Source: Lachnospiraceae bacterium
Lineage (GTDB): Bacteria; Bacillota; Clostridia; Lachnospirales; Lachnospiraceae
Reading direction: 5' to 3'
Length of the DNA stretch: 6,479 nt
NCBI GenBank assembly: GCA_003488445.1
Contig: DNLO01000086.1
Span: forward strand, 1-6,479
Position 1 is the stretch's first letter, and every line of letters starts with the position of its first letter. Below are positions 1 to 6,479 of the stretch, piece after piece. The position numbers and the translations under genes were made by a program. The notes beneath the pieces are model-generated. The model saw only the letters and a list, made by a program, of their open reading frames with translations. It did no database searches and was not told where the DNA came from.

Positions 1-200
1 GCCACGGACACCACTGCTCCTCCCATCGTATAGACCTGATAGGCTCCCTGACCCTTGATGCCAAGCACCACTCCGGCTGCTCCGGCCACGATCAGTATCA
101 CACCTATCACCTTTATCGATATGTCTATAGCCGTCCCGGGGAACATTATCAGCACCACCCCGATGGCTATCATCAGTATATCCCACAGTATGTTCTTCAT
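1..200 (-). CDS. Small membrane protein, DUF308/HdeD-like, 3' end outside the window
   Basis: Only the first 66 codons are present; the gene runs off the left edge. It starts at an ATG (198-200) preceded by a GGAG ribosome-binding site about 8 bases upstream, in the 17-base gap after azlD. The visible protein has a hydrophobic segment at about residues 4-20, a short loop with the pair FPG, then a second hydrophobic segment at about residues 31-50 rich in I, V, G and A, then GIKGQ. This two-helix rhythm, with a proline turn after the first helix, resembles DUF308 (HdeD-type) membrane proteins, which have six such helices. That is family resemblance only; no catalytic motif is visible. It is probably co-transcribed with azlC and azlD. 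A third, unrelated small transporter subunit is an alternative. Confidence 0.55.
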   Translation of the reverse strand, partial: MKNILWDILMIAIGVVLIMFPGTAIDISIKVIGVILIVAGAAGVVLGIKGQGAYQVYTMGGAVVSV

Positions 201-217
201 TTATGCATCTCCAGCTC

Positions 218-529
218 TCAGATTAAAAACAACTCACTTAAGAATACCGCAACACAGGCACTTATTGCAACCGTAAAGAGGTCCCCTCCGATGAGTGCCG
301 CAATGACTCCCACAGCGAGAGCTATGGCCCCTGACCATACGGATGACGTGGCATTCAGGATAGCCGGAAAGGTCATCACAGCCAGTGTCACATAGGGTAC
401 ATAGTAGAGGAAGGAGCGTATCCTCTTATTTGTGATCTCTTTCCTGAAAATGATGAAGGGTATCACCCTGATACCATAGATCGTAAGTGTCATGATAAGG
501 AGAGATATGTACGTATTCCTGCCGTTCAT
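218..529 (-). CDS. azlD: AzlD family branched-chain amino acid transport subunit
   Basis: This 103-residue protein matches the usual AzlD length of about 100-110. AzlD is the small partner of AzlC; together they form a membrane exporter of branched-chain amino acids and analogues (known from Bacillus AzlCD and Corynebacterium BrnFE). The sequence shows the family signature: an N-terminal helix ending in RVIPFIIFRK (residues 21-30), then the YVPYVTLAVMTFPAIL stretch (residues 43-58), then two short glycine- and alanine-rich helices (about 65-82 and 84-102). The ATG lies one base after the azlC stop codon, with an AGGAGG site about 9 bases upstream inside the end of azlC, so the two are translated together. 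The substrate is inferred from the family; related AzlCD pairs can prefer other amino acids. Confidence 0.9.
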   Translation of the reverse strand: MNGRNTYISLLIMTLTIYGIRVIPFIIFRKEITNKRIRSFLYYVPYVTLAVMTFPAILNATSSVWSGAIALAVGVIAALIGGDLFTVAISACVAVFLSELFLI

Positions 530-530
530 G

Positions 531-1259
531 TCAGTCTCCCTCCTGCCCGGTCTCTACCGGCCGCAGATACGCTGCCGCGCCTGCTATCAGCACCGTCAGG
601 ATGATGATCCTGAAGCCCTCCGATATCCCCGAGACTACCGGAGCGTAGGCAAAGACACAGCCGGAAAGCATCGATATGATGACAAGCCCTGCCATAAACG
701 GGCTCCTTTTCACCGGAGGGATGATGATGGCTAAGAACATGCCGTACAGCGCCACATTCATGGCTGAGGCAAGTCTCAGCGGGAGTATATCCCCCACCAT
801 CACACCGAGCACGGTCCCCAGGCACCAGCCGGACACCGAGACCAGAGCCGCTCCGTAGGTATATACCGGCTCCAGATATCCCTCTACGGCCGATGATATG
901 CCGAAGAGCTCATCCGTCACGCAGTATGCCAGCAGGAACCTCTTCCACATGGGCTCCTTCGGTGAGAGCTTCTGCGAGAGCGAGCAGCTCATGAGGAAAT
1001 ACCTGAGATTGATCACCAGAGTGGTAGCTATCATCTCCACAGCCCCGGCTGCCGAGCCTATCAGTATGATGGCAGCGTATTCCCCCGCGGAGGCTACCAT
1101 TCCAAAAGACATGAAAAAGCTCTGCAGCGCCGTGATGTCCACGTTGTCGGCAGCGATGCCGAGAGTGAACGCCACTGCCAGATACCCCATGGCTATGGGG
1201 ATCCCGTCCCTCAGTCCTCTCCTGAACCAGGCTCCTTTGCTCATCTTTTTCCCGTCCAA
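531..1259 (-). CDS. azlC: AzlC family branched-chain amino acid permease
   Basis: This is the large subunit of the AzlCD exporter, 242 residues from a TTG start or 237 from the ATG at 1242-1244; both are normal for AzlC. Family features visible (numbered from TTG) are PIAMGYLAVAFTLG (21-34) in the first helix, the NLRYFLM motif (84-90) at the end of a helix, and TDE (115-117) in the central helix, followed by hydrophobic segments to the C terminus. TTG is chosen because GGAG lies 6 bases upstream, whereas the ATG has only a weak GGGA nearby; the choice is not firm. The protein should sit in the cytoplasmic membrane with AzlD and export leucine, isoleucine, valine or analogues. The gene begins only 21 bases after the terminator of the preceding gene, with no clear promoter of its own in the gap. 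Confidence 0.9.
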   Translation of the reverse strand: MDGKKMSKGAWFRRGLRDGIPIAMGYLAVAFTLGIAADNVDITALQSFFMSFGMVASAGEYAAIILIGSAAGAVEMIATTLVINLRYFLMSCSLSQKLSPKEPMWKRFLLAYCVTDELFGISSAVEGYLEPVYTYGAALVSVSGWCLGTVLGVMVGDILPLRLASAMNVALYGMFLAIIIPPVKRSPFMAGLVIISMLSGCVFAYAPVVSGISEGFRIIILTVLIAGAAAYLRPVETGQEGD

Positions 1260-1280
1260 ATCTCTCTCCCTTATCGTCTC

Positions 1281-1309
1281 AAAAAATACAGAGCCCGTAG
1301 TGGGCTCTG
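1281..1309 (-). terminator. Rho-independent terminator after the CAP-domain gene
   Basis: A perfect 8-bp stem, CAGAGCCC pairing with GGGCTCTG, encloses a 5-base loop. On the minus strand it is followed directly by TATTTTTT (1281-1288). It lies 31 bases after the stop codon of the CAP-domain gene and 21 bases before the azlC start, so it should end the CAP transcript while allowing some readthrough into azlCD. Confidence 0.85.
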
Positions 1310-1340
1310 CAGTATGAAGAATCTCTTTCTCTGTGTCTTG

Positions 1341-1892
1341 TCAGCTGGAAAACATGTAAGCTGTGGTAAGTCTCGTACCGCCGCCGGTATCCATCACGCT
1401 CGTCCTGATCCCGATCTTTGTGAATGAGCCGAACACCATATTATCATAGTGAGTAGGAGAAGCCACGAGATTGTCAAACATCAGGCTGGCTGCATCCGAC
1501 TGCTCCTGCTCGGAATACCCGAACTCCGGATAAGTGACATACGAGAGATTCTCGCCTCTCCACTTGTTGGCAGGGATCATGTCGCATCCCTGTGCTCCGT
1601 TGGGTCTGGTATGGGACCACTTCGTTGCGGCCTCCACGGACCTCGTCGCTGCATATGAATTCAGTGTGGCATCGATGGACAGATTGCCTACTCCCTGAGA
1701 AGCTCTCAGGCCGTTGATCTTGGTAAGCATCATATTGTTCAGCAGAGACACATTCGCTGTAGTCGAGTTGACAGTGCCTACAGAGTCATCTGCCTTTGCC
1801 CTGTCCGTCCTGGCCACCATGATGCCGAGAGGCAGCAGTACAAGTGTGACGGTCAGTACTAACGATAATAATGATCTGCATATTTTCCGCAT
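1341..1892 (-). CDS. Secreted CAP/SCP-domain protein
   Basis: This 183-residue exported protein has a CAP (cysteine-rich secretory / SCP-like) domain. The N terminus has basic residues (MRKICR), a leucine/valine-rich core to about residue 27, and a likely signal peptidase site after AKA at residues 32-34. The CAP domain runs from about residue 54 to the end. It carries the family landmarks: helix 1 with the E88 region, WSHTRPNG with H94 (92-99), RGENLSY with E114 (112-118), and ASPTHYDNM with H148 (144-152), followed by a strand FTKIGIRT. The histidine/glutamate pocket of CAP proteins is therefore present. Bacterial members are extracellular with mostly unknown roles, so no activity is assigned. 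The ATG at 1890-1892 is chosen because a consensus AAGGAGG (1898-1904) lies 5 bases upstream; an upstream in-frame GTG at 1905-1907 would put that site inside the gene. There is no lipobox or cell-wall anchor. Confidence 0.9.
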   Translation of the reverse strand: MRKICRSLLSLVLTVTLVLLPLGIMVARTDRAKADDSVGTVNSTTANVSLLNNMMLTKINGLRASQGVGNLSIDATLNSYAATRSVEAATKWSHTRPNGAQGCDMIPANKWRGENLSYVTYPEFGYSEQEQSDAASLMFDNLVASPTHYDNMVFGSFTKIGIRTSVMDTGGGTRLTTAYMFSS

Positions 1893-1954
1893 GACGTCCT
1901 CCTTCACTCCTTTGAAGAATAACCCATGACATAGTTATACCTATACTACTTTAT

Positions 1955-1983
1955 AATATATAGCTTTCCGGCTTTTGCGTCAA
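1955..1983 (-). promoter_or_regulatory. Promoter for the CAP-domain gene
   Basis: The minus strand carries TTGACG (1978-1983) as -35, exactly 17 bases, then TATATT (1955-1960) as -10. This is close to the housekeeping sigma consensus. The expected start of transcription is near 1948, giving a leader of about 55 bases before the CAP start codon. The surrounding bases are markedly AT-rich compared with the genes on either side. Confidence 0.75.
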
Positions 1984-2027
1984 CATCGCGCCTTGCACTT
2001 TTTTATATACAGAACCACTGTCCGCTT

Positions 2028-3656
2028 CTATACAGGCAGCGTCAGAAGATACTCCGCATATCTTGCGTTGTCACGGTTCAGCGTGAGCAGTGATGCGGTC
2101 TGGGGCAGCGACAATATCAGCGCCAGGCAGACAGCCGCCCCCGCGAGCAGCACGAGCCTCTTCGTCTCCAGCTTCGGGATGAGCTCGCAGAATATGCTCC
2201 ATCCGTACACCGCATAAGGTATCAGCATGATCATGTAGTAGAAGGTATAGTAGCTTCCCGTCTCCCATATGAAGAAGTGGAAGAGAAATCCCCCGATGAA
2301 GAATATCGCAGGCAGATAGTACTCGAAACGGTCCTCTCTTTTGAAGGCACTGATGAAATATACAAGCACACCGAAGAGAAGCGGCGTCCAGCACAGGTTC
2401 ATGATGTGCTCCAGGAAGGCAGTAAAGTCTCCTTCGCTTATCACCGGCTTCGCCAGGGCCCCCGGCTCACGGTCCGACCATCTCCCCCACTGCATGGCTA
2501 TCGAGTCGCAGGTGGGATCGTTCCACATGCAGGCTGCCTTCCTGATATAGAAGCCGACAAAATATGCCGGATGTTCGCGGAAATTCTGATAGGACTTCCT
2601 GATATCTCCCTTTGCTACCTCGCTGGCTTTTGCGGTATTGTACCCTCCCGCTTCGTATGCCTCCTCGTTGTAGCCGTCGTACCATCCGGCTCCTCTTTCG
2701 GCATGCTCATGCATGCCCATGGCATAGTAGGAAAGCATGGACACGCCCTGATCCTGTGCTATGCCCGTCTGGCTCCGCATCAGGGCATCCGTACCCTTCA
2801 CTCCCGCAAACACAAACACCACGCACAGCAGAGCTCCTATGAGGAGCTTCAATCTCTTCTTTGTGATCACATGAAAGAGTATGATGATCTCCAGCGCTAT
2901 AAGAAGGATCAGGAAATTTTCCTTCATTATCACCGCGATCATCATGAGGAGCGACATTCCCAAAGCCTGCCATAGCCGCTCTTTCCTGCAGTATCTCACT
3001 GTCAGGATCATGGCCCACACTCCGAAGGCCATGGCAGGCAGATTGCCGTATATCTGTGTGACATATCCCCAGAAGGGCAGGAAGAATATCGTCCCCGCCA
3101 CCGCAGCCTTTTCATGCCCCGGAAGCAGCATTCTTATCAGCACGCCGAAGCCGGCCACGAATATCCCCATCATGAGGACATTGAGATACTGTATGACCAT
3201 GTAGTCCATATATTCGAATCTGCGGTATATGAACTCGTAAAGCAGCACCACACCGTTCTGCTGAGGGTACACATCCAGGTAGCCTCCCGGCAGGAACTCA
3301 TCGTATACACCGTTGCCTGCATCCTCCGCTATCTGCAGCACCCTCCTCTGGTCGAACTTCGGGTGGAGCCCCGCCTGATGCACATACAGGGTAAGGAGCA
3401 CCAGCACTGCCGCTCCCGCTATGATGATCACAGCCCAGGGTACTCCCACCTTCCTTTTTTTCAATATGATGCCTATTCCGGTGAGCGCCCCCAGCACCAT
3501 CACATGGAGCCAGGCACTGTCTCCCACGTAGAATACCGTGTCCACTCCGGTCACATGAGTGGTGCTCACAAGAGAGAACAGCAGCAGCACTCCGGCTACA
3601 GCCGTCATGATGCAGGCAAAGATCCTGCACAGCACTTTGTTTATCTTATTTTCCAT
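2028..3656 (-). CDS. Polytopic membrane protein, GT-C/GT39-like glycosyltransferase
   Basis: This 542-residue integral membrane protein has about 11-13 hydrophobic segments. These include helices near residues 10-32, 73-93, 152-175, 204-221, 246-262, 269-286, 421-438, 448-464 and 500-520. The layout fits GT-C-fold lipid-phosphate-sugar glycosyltransferases (GT39/PMT-like). The first large outer loop carries KFDQRRV with D102, the position of the acidic catalytic residue in such enzymes, and then YPQQNG (130-135). MKENFLI (244-250) begins a helix. A long loop of about 130 residues (287-415) is rich in Tyr, Glu and Gly and contains WNDP (378-381). Near the end, WETGSYYTFYY (464-474) sits where related proteins have an E-x-x-x-R-Y-type motif. 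Acceptor and sugar are unknown. ATG at 3654-3656 overlaps the alaX-like gene by 11 bases, with GGGAG 6 bases upstream. No clear terminator follows its TAG stop. It could instead be a polymerase or ligase of the same fold. Confidence 0.7.
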   Translation of the reverse strand: MENKINKVLCRIFACIMTAVAGVLLLFSLVSTTHVTGVDTVFYVGDSAWLHVMVLGALTGIGIILKKRKVGVPWAVIIIAGAAVLVLLTLYVHQAGLHPKFDQRRVLQIAEDAGNGVYDEFLPGGYLDVYPQQNGVVLLYEFIYRRFEYMDYMVIQYLNVLMMGIFVAGFGVLIRMLLPGHEKAAVAGTIFFLPFWGYVTQIYGNLPAMAFGVWAMILTVRYCRKERLWQALGMSLLMMIAVIMKENFLILLIALEIIILFHVITKKRLKLLIGALLCVVFVFAGVKGTDALMRSQTGIAQDQGVSMLSYYAMGMHEHAERGAGWYDGYNEEAYEAGGYNTAKASEVAKGDIRKSYQNFREHPAYFVGFYIRKAACMWNDPTCDSIAMQWGRWSDREPGALAKPVISEGDFTAFLEHIMNLCWTPLLFGVLVYFISAFKREDRFEYYLPAIFFIGGFLFHFFIWETGSYYTFYYMIMLIPYAVYGWSIFCELIPKLETKRLVLLAGAAVCLALILSLPQTASLLTLNRDNARYAEYLLTLPV

Positions 3657-4887
3657 CCTTCTCTCCCAGATATCCGGTCAGTGTCTCCCTGATCTCCTTC
3701 TCTCCGGCCGCGATGCTTCCCTGCACCATCTCGGCACTGCCGCCGCCTTTCGCGCCATGCTTTGCCTCAAGGAGCTTCGATATATTCCTGGCATCTCCTC
3801 CCGGACAGGATGCGATGTATCTGTATCCGCTCTCATCATTTCCTGCGAATATCGCACATATGCCCCATCCCGGGCCGTCCCCGCCGGACTCCCTGCTCCC
3901 CTTATAGCCCTGTCCGCATATCCCGGTCATGGTGTTCACCGCTCTGCGCTGCACCACATTATCCACCTCCGGGGTGAATATGATGCTGCTCCCGCCTTTT
4001 TCTATCGCGGCTATGGCCTTTTCCAGCCTCTCCCGTCCAGCATTGAGCTTCTCTATCCTGAAGGCCTCTATATCCTTCATCAGCCTGTCCACTGCAGCCG
4101 GCAGATTGTCGGGGCTCTCCGACAGCATGTGGGAAAGCTCTTCTATCGTCCTCTGCTGAGCCGTCAGATATTCGTACGCTCTCCGGCCCGAAAGGATCGT
4201 AAGGCGCATACCGCCCTTGTAGCGTATGGCCCGTATCAGCTTGATCAGACCGATCTCTCCGGTACGCTTCACATGAGGAGCGCAGCAGGCACAGACATCA
4301 ACGCCCTGTATCGTGACTATCCTCACATCCTCGTCAAACTCCTTCTTGCTCCGGTATTCCGTCCCGGTGAGCTCCTCCGGCTGATAGTACCTGCACTCCA
4401 CGGGTATGTCCCGGTATACCGCCTCGTTCGCTCTTCTTTCCAGCTCCATGAGCTCCTCGTCCCCAAGAAGCTTTGATGTATCCAGTGTGACTATGTTGTC
4501 CGAGAGATGGAACCCCACATTCTCGGAGCCCCAGATGCTGTGCAGCAGTCCCGACAGGATATGCTCTCCTGTATGGTTCTGCATATTGGAGAACCTGTGA
4601 TCCCAGTCTATGCTCCCCTCTATCTCATCTCCTTCATGCAGATCGCCTGCTCCGCATGCGACCTCATGATATATGATCCCTCCGTCTATGGATACATGGG
4701 TGACTTCATACCCTCCGAGAATCCCGACATCTGATGTCTGTCCCCCTTCCTCGGGGAAGAAGACCGTCCTGTCCAGTACCGCCGATACCTTTCCGTCTCC
4801 GGCCGGACTCACCTTCAGGATCCTTGACCGCATGCTCCTCTCATAGGGATCGCTGTCATAGAGTCTGACTGTCTTATTTATGCTCAT
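3646..4887 (-). CDS. AlaX-L-type alanyl-tRNA editing protein (tRNA_SAD + DHHA1)
   Basis: This 413-residue soluble protein resembles the editing and C-terminal parts of alanyl-tRNA synthetase without the aminoacylation domain. AlaX proteins hydrolyse Ser-tRNA(Ala), and often Gly-tRNA(Ala), that escapes the synthetase. Visible parts in order are FFPEEGGQTSD (43-53), the usual entry to the editing fold; QNHTGEHILSG (103-113), with zinc ligands H105 and H109; CCAPHV (201-206), with ligands C201 and H205, followed by TGEIG; a helical linker (about 240-298); and a DHHA1-type domain ending in the glycine-rich GAKGGGSAEMVQGS (378-391). All four zinc ligands are present, so the editing site looks intact. 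The long form with DHHA1 is called AlaX-L. Its ATG overlaps the end of the zinc-ribbon gene by 14 bases and lacks a good Shine-Dalgarno site. Its stop overlaps the membrane glycosyltransferase-like gene by 11 bases. Confidence 0.9.
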   Translation of the reverse strand: MSINKTVRLYDSDPYERSMRSRILKVSPAGDGKVSAVLDRTVFFPEEGGQTSDVGILGGYEVTHVSIDGGIIYHEVACGAGDLHEGDEIEGSIDWDHRFSNMQNHTGEHILSGLLHSIWGSENVGFHLSDNIVTLDTSKLLGDEELMELERRANEAVYRDIPVECRYYQPEELTGTEYRSKKEFDEDVRIVTIQGVDVCACCAPHVKRTGEIGLIKLIRAIRYKGGMRLTILSGRRAYEYLTAQQRTIEELSHMLSESPDNLPAAVDRLMKDIEAFRIEKLNAGRERLEKAIAAIEKGGSSIIFTPEVDNVVQRRAVNTMTGICGQGYKGSRESGGDGPGWGICAIFAGNDESGYRYIASCPGGDARNISKLLEAKHGAKGGGSAEMVQGSIAAGEKEIRETLTGYLGEKDGK

Positions 4888-5320
4888 TGCTACCGAGATA
4901 TCTCATCTCGCCATCCTCTCCGCTCTTCCTGCTCACGGAAATGCCCTTCATGTTCTCCGCTCTGCGGCGAAGCCTCAGCTCATCATCCTGCTTCTTCGCG
5001 TACTTCGCTGCCTCAACGGCACATCTGGCACAGTATTTCCCCGTCGATATCCTGGTGCCGCAGTTCGCGCAATAGAGGATTATCTTCGACTCGTCAGAGA
5101 CCTCGAACCTCTCCTCTCTCACCCATATCATGACCTGATGCACACTGACCCCGCAGTCTTTCGCCACAGTCGCGGCAGGAGTATTGGGATGCTCCCACAG
5201 GTATTCACGCACCTGATGGTATTTATCCATATGATCGGCCCGGCACTCATCGCACATCGCGCCGCTCTGCAAGCTTGCTTCGAATACCCGGCCGCACTTC
5301 CTGCATATCACCTTTGCCAT
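4874..5320 (-). CDS. Double zinc-ribbon protein with a central helix-turn-helix, YvyF-like
   Basis: This 148-residue protein has an N-terminal zinc ribbon (C6/C9 and C23/C26) and a helix-turn-helix-like segment at about residues 36-75, with TVAKDCGVSVHQVMIWVREE typical of MerR-style recognition. A second zinc ribbon (C84/C87 and C97/C100) follows, then a basic, coiled-coil-like tail (KYAKKQDDELRLRRRAE, 106-122) and a polar end. The order ribbon, HTH, ribbon matches the flagellar-region family of B. subtilis YvyF (TIGR03826), but no flagellar gene is present here. A nucleic-acid-binding or regulatory role is inferred, not shown. The start at 5318-5320 is preferred because the promoter start point (about 5355) lies downstream of the only earlier in-frame ATG (5372-5374). 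GGAGG lies about 14 bases upstream, somewhat far. It is first gene of the three-gene operon. Confidence 0.75.
   Translation of the reverse strand: MAKVICRKCGRVFEASLQSGAMCDECRADHMDKYHQVREYLWEHPNTPAATVAKDCGVSVHQVMIWVREERFEVSDESKIILYCANCGTRISTGKYCARCAVEAAKYAKKQDDELRLRRRAENMKGISVSRKSGEDGEMRYLGSNEHK
4894..4910 (-). other. Hairpin at the alaX-like translation start
   Basis: Inside the end of the zinc-ribbon gene, CGAGAT pairs with ATCTCG across a 5-base loop. It lies 6 bases before the alaX-like ATG, where a Shine-Dalgarno site would be expected. In mRNA it could limit independent initiation until ribosomes finishing the upstream gene open it. The structure is short, so its role is inference. Confidence 0.4.
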
Positions 5321-5345
5321 CTTAAAGACACTGTCCTCCACAAGA

Positions 5346-5372
5346 GTTGCTATCGCTATATATTGTAGCAAC
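5346..5372. promoter_or_regulatory. Inverted repeat over the -10 and start site (candidate operator)
   Basis: GTTGCTA (5346-5352) and TAGCAAC (5366-5372) form a perfect 7-bp inverted repeat with a 13-base spacer. It covers the -10 element and the expected transcription start of the zinc-ribbon/alaX operon. It would suit a dimeric repressor. As the start site falls inside it, the transcript would not contain both arms, so a DNA-level role is more likely than an RNA hairpin. Confidence 0.5.
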
Positions 5373-5390
5373 ATGGGCCATATTGTTCAA
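5362..5390 (-). promoter_or_regulatory. Promoter of the zinc-ribbon / alaX-like / membrane GT operon
   Basis: The minus strand has TTGAAC (5385-5390) as -35, a 17-base spacer, and TACAAT (5362-5367) as -10, with TG one base before it (extended -10). This is a strong housekeeping-type promoter. Transcription should start near 5355, giving a leader of about 35 bases before the ATG at 5320. It begins right after the gdhA terminator, so the operon is independent of gdhA. Confidence 0.8.
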
Positions 5391-5394
5391 TATG
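5379..5394. promoter_or_regulatory. Palindrome over the -35 box (candidate operator)
   Basis: CATATTGTTCAATATG is a perfect 7-bp inverted repeat around a 2-base centre. It contains the whole -35 hexamer of the operon promoter. A protein bound here would block RNA polymerase. It differs in sequence from the neighbouring dyad at 5346-5372, so two regulators, or two different contacts, are possible. Confidence 0.5.
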
Positions 5395-5396
5395 CA

Positions 5397-5429
5397 CAAA
5401 ATAAGACCGGCTGCAAAAAGCAGCCGGTC
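5397..5429 (-). terminator. Rho-independent terminator of gdhA
   Basis: GACCGGCTGC and GCAGCCGGTC (5405-5414 and 5420-5429) form a perfect 10-bp, GC-rich stem with a 5-base loop. On the minus strand it is followed by TTATTTTG. It sits 34 bases after the gdhA stop and separates gdhA from the next promoter. Confidence 0.93.
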
Positions 5430-5463
5430 CCCTGTTCATCATAATGTCTCTGCAGCGGATGCT

Positions 5464-6479
<1,016 letters not shown>

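Noticed and set aside
1893..1907. GTG start for the CAP protein at 1905-1907
   Set aside because: It would place the consensus AAGGAGG inside the coding region; the ATG at 1892 is correctly spaced from it.
1952..1957. TATAAT on the plus strand as a forward promoter
   Set aside because: No fitting -35 and no plus-strand gene downstream; it is the complement of the AT-rich -10 region of the CAP promoter.
1984..2027. Possible terminator after the GT-like gene
   Set aside because: Only a 4-bp stem (ACAG/CTGT) without a following T-run was found, so no terminator is called.
2006..2035. TATACAG direct repeat, two copies 23 bases apart, after the GT-like gene
   Set aside because: Short and AT-rich, in a region with other AT-rich words; no third copy or symmetry to support a binding site.
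2277..2975. Plus-strand open frame of 232 codons (and another at 3114-3692)
   Set aside because: Both lie antisense to the membrane GT-like gene, are rich in His, Arg and Ser, and show no motif or ribosome-binding site.
3559..4476. Long plus-strand open frame of 305 codons opposite the alaX-like gene
   Set aside because: It lies antisense to a protein with clear zinc-site and DHHA1 motifs, has no recognisable domain, and is explained by the codon pattern of the real gene.
5321..5374. Longer version of the zinc-ribbon protein starting at the ATG 5372-5374
   Set aside because: It has no ribosome-binding site, and the expected transcription start near 5355 lies downstream of it; the extra residues precede the first zinc knuckle and look like promoter DNA.

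Overview
The window looks like chromosome from a bacterium of the Firmicutes, most likely an anaerobic member of Clostridia. Four things point there: a hexameric glutamate dehydrogenase close in sequence to the Clostridium symbiosum enzyme, purine-rich Shine-Dalgarno sites, frequent ATA and AGG codons, and a small double zinc-ribbon protein resembling the Bacillus flagellar-region protein YvyF. Genus cannot be set from this sequence alone. Every gene I can support lies on the minus strand, so the biological order runs from high to low coordinates. No rRNA, tRNA, CRISPR array or insertion sequence was seen, and no stretch longer than about 150 bases lacks a gene.

In reading order, the window opens inside gdhA (6479-5464), which is missing about its first quarter and ends in a perfect-stem intrinsic terminator. 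Next is a strong promoter of sigma-A type (-35 at 5385-5390, -10 at 5362-5367). It is covered by two perfect inverted repeats, so it looks regulated. It drives three overlapping genes: a zinc-ribbon/HTH protein (5320-4874), an AlaX-L-type alanyl-tRNA trans-editing protein (4887-3646) and a large polytopic membrane protein with glycosyltransferase GT-C/GT39-like features (3656-2028). The overlaps of 14 and 11 bases, and the weak ribosome-binding signal at the second gene, imply translational coupling.

A second promoter (1955-1983) serves a secreted CAP/SCP-domain protein (1892-1341), which ends in its own terminator (1281-1309). Very close behind come azlC (1259-531) and azlD (529-218), encoding the two-subunit branched-chain amino acid exporter. 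They are followed by the beginning of a small membrane protein resembling DUF308/HdeD (200-1), cut by the window edge.

The most interesting part is the three-gene operon with its double-dyad promoter. It joins a putative nucleic-acid-binding zinc protein, a tRNA proofreading enzyme and an envelope glycosyltransferase-like protein. The members are recognisable families, but the combination and its control are not something I can assign to a described system.
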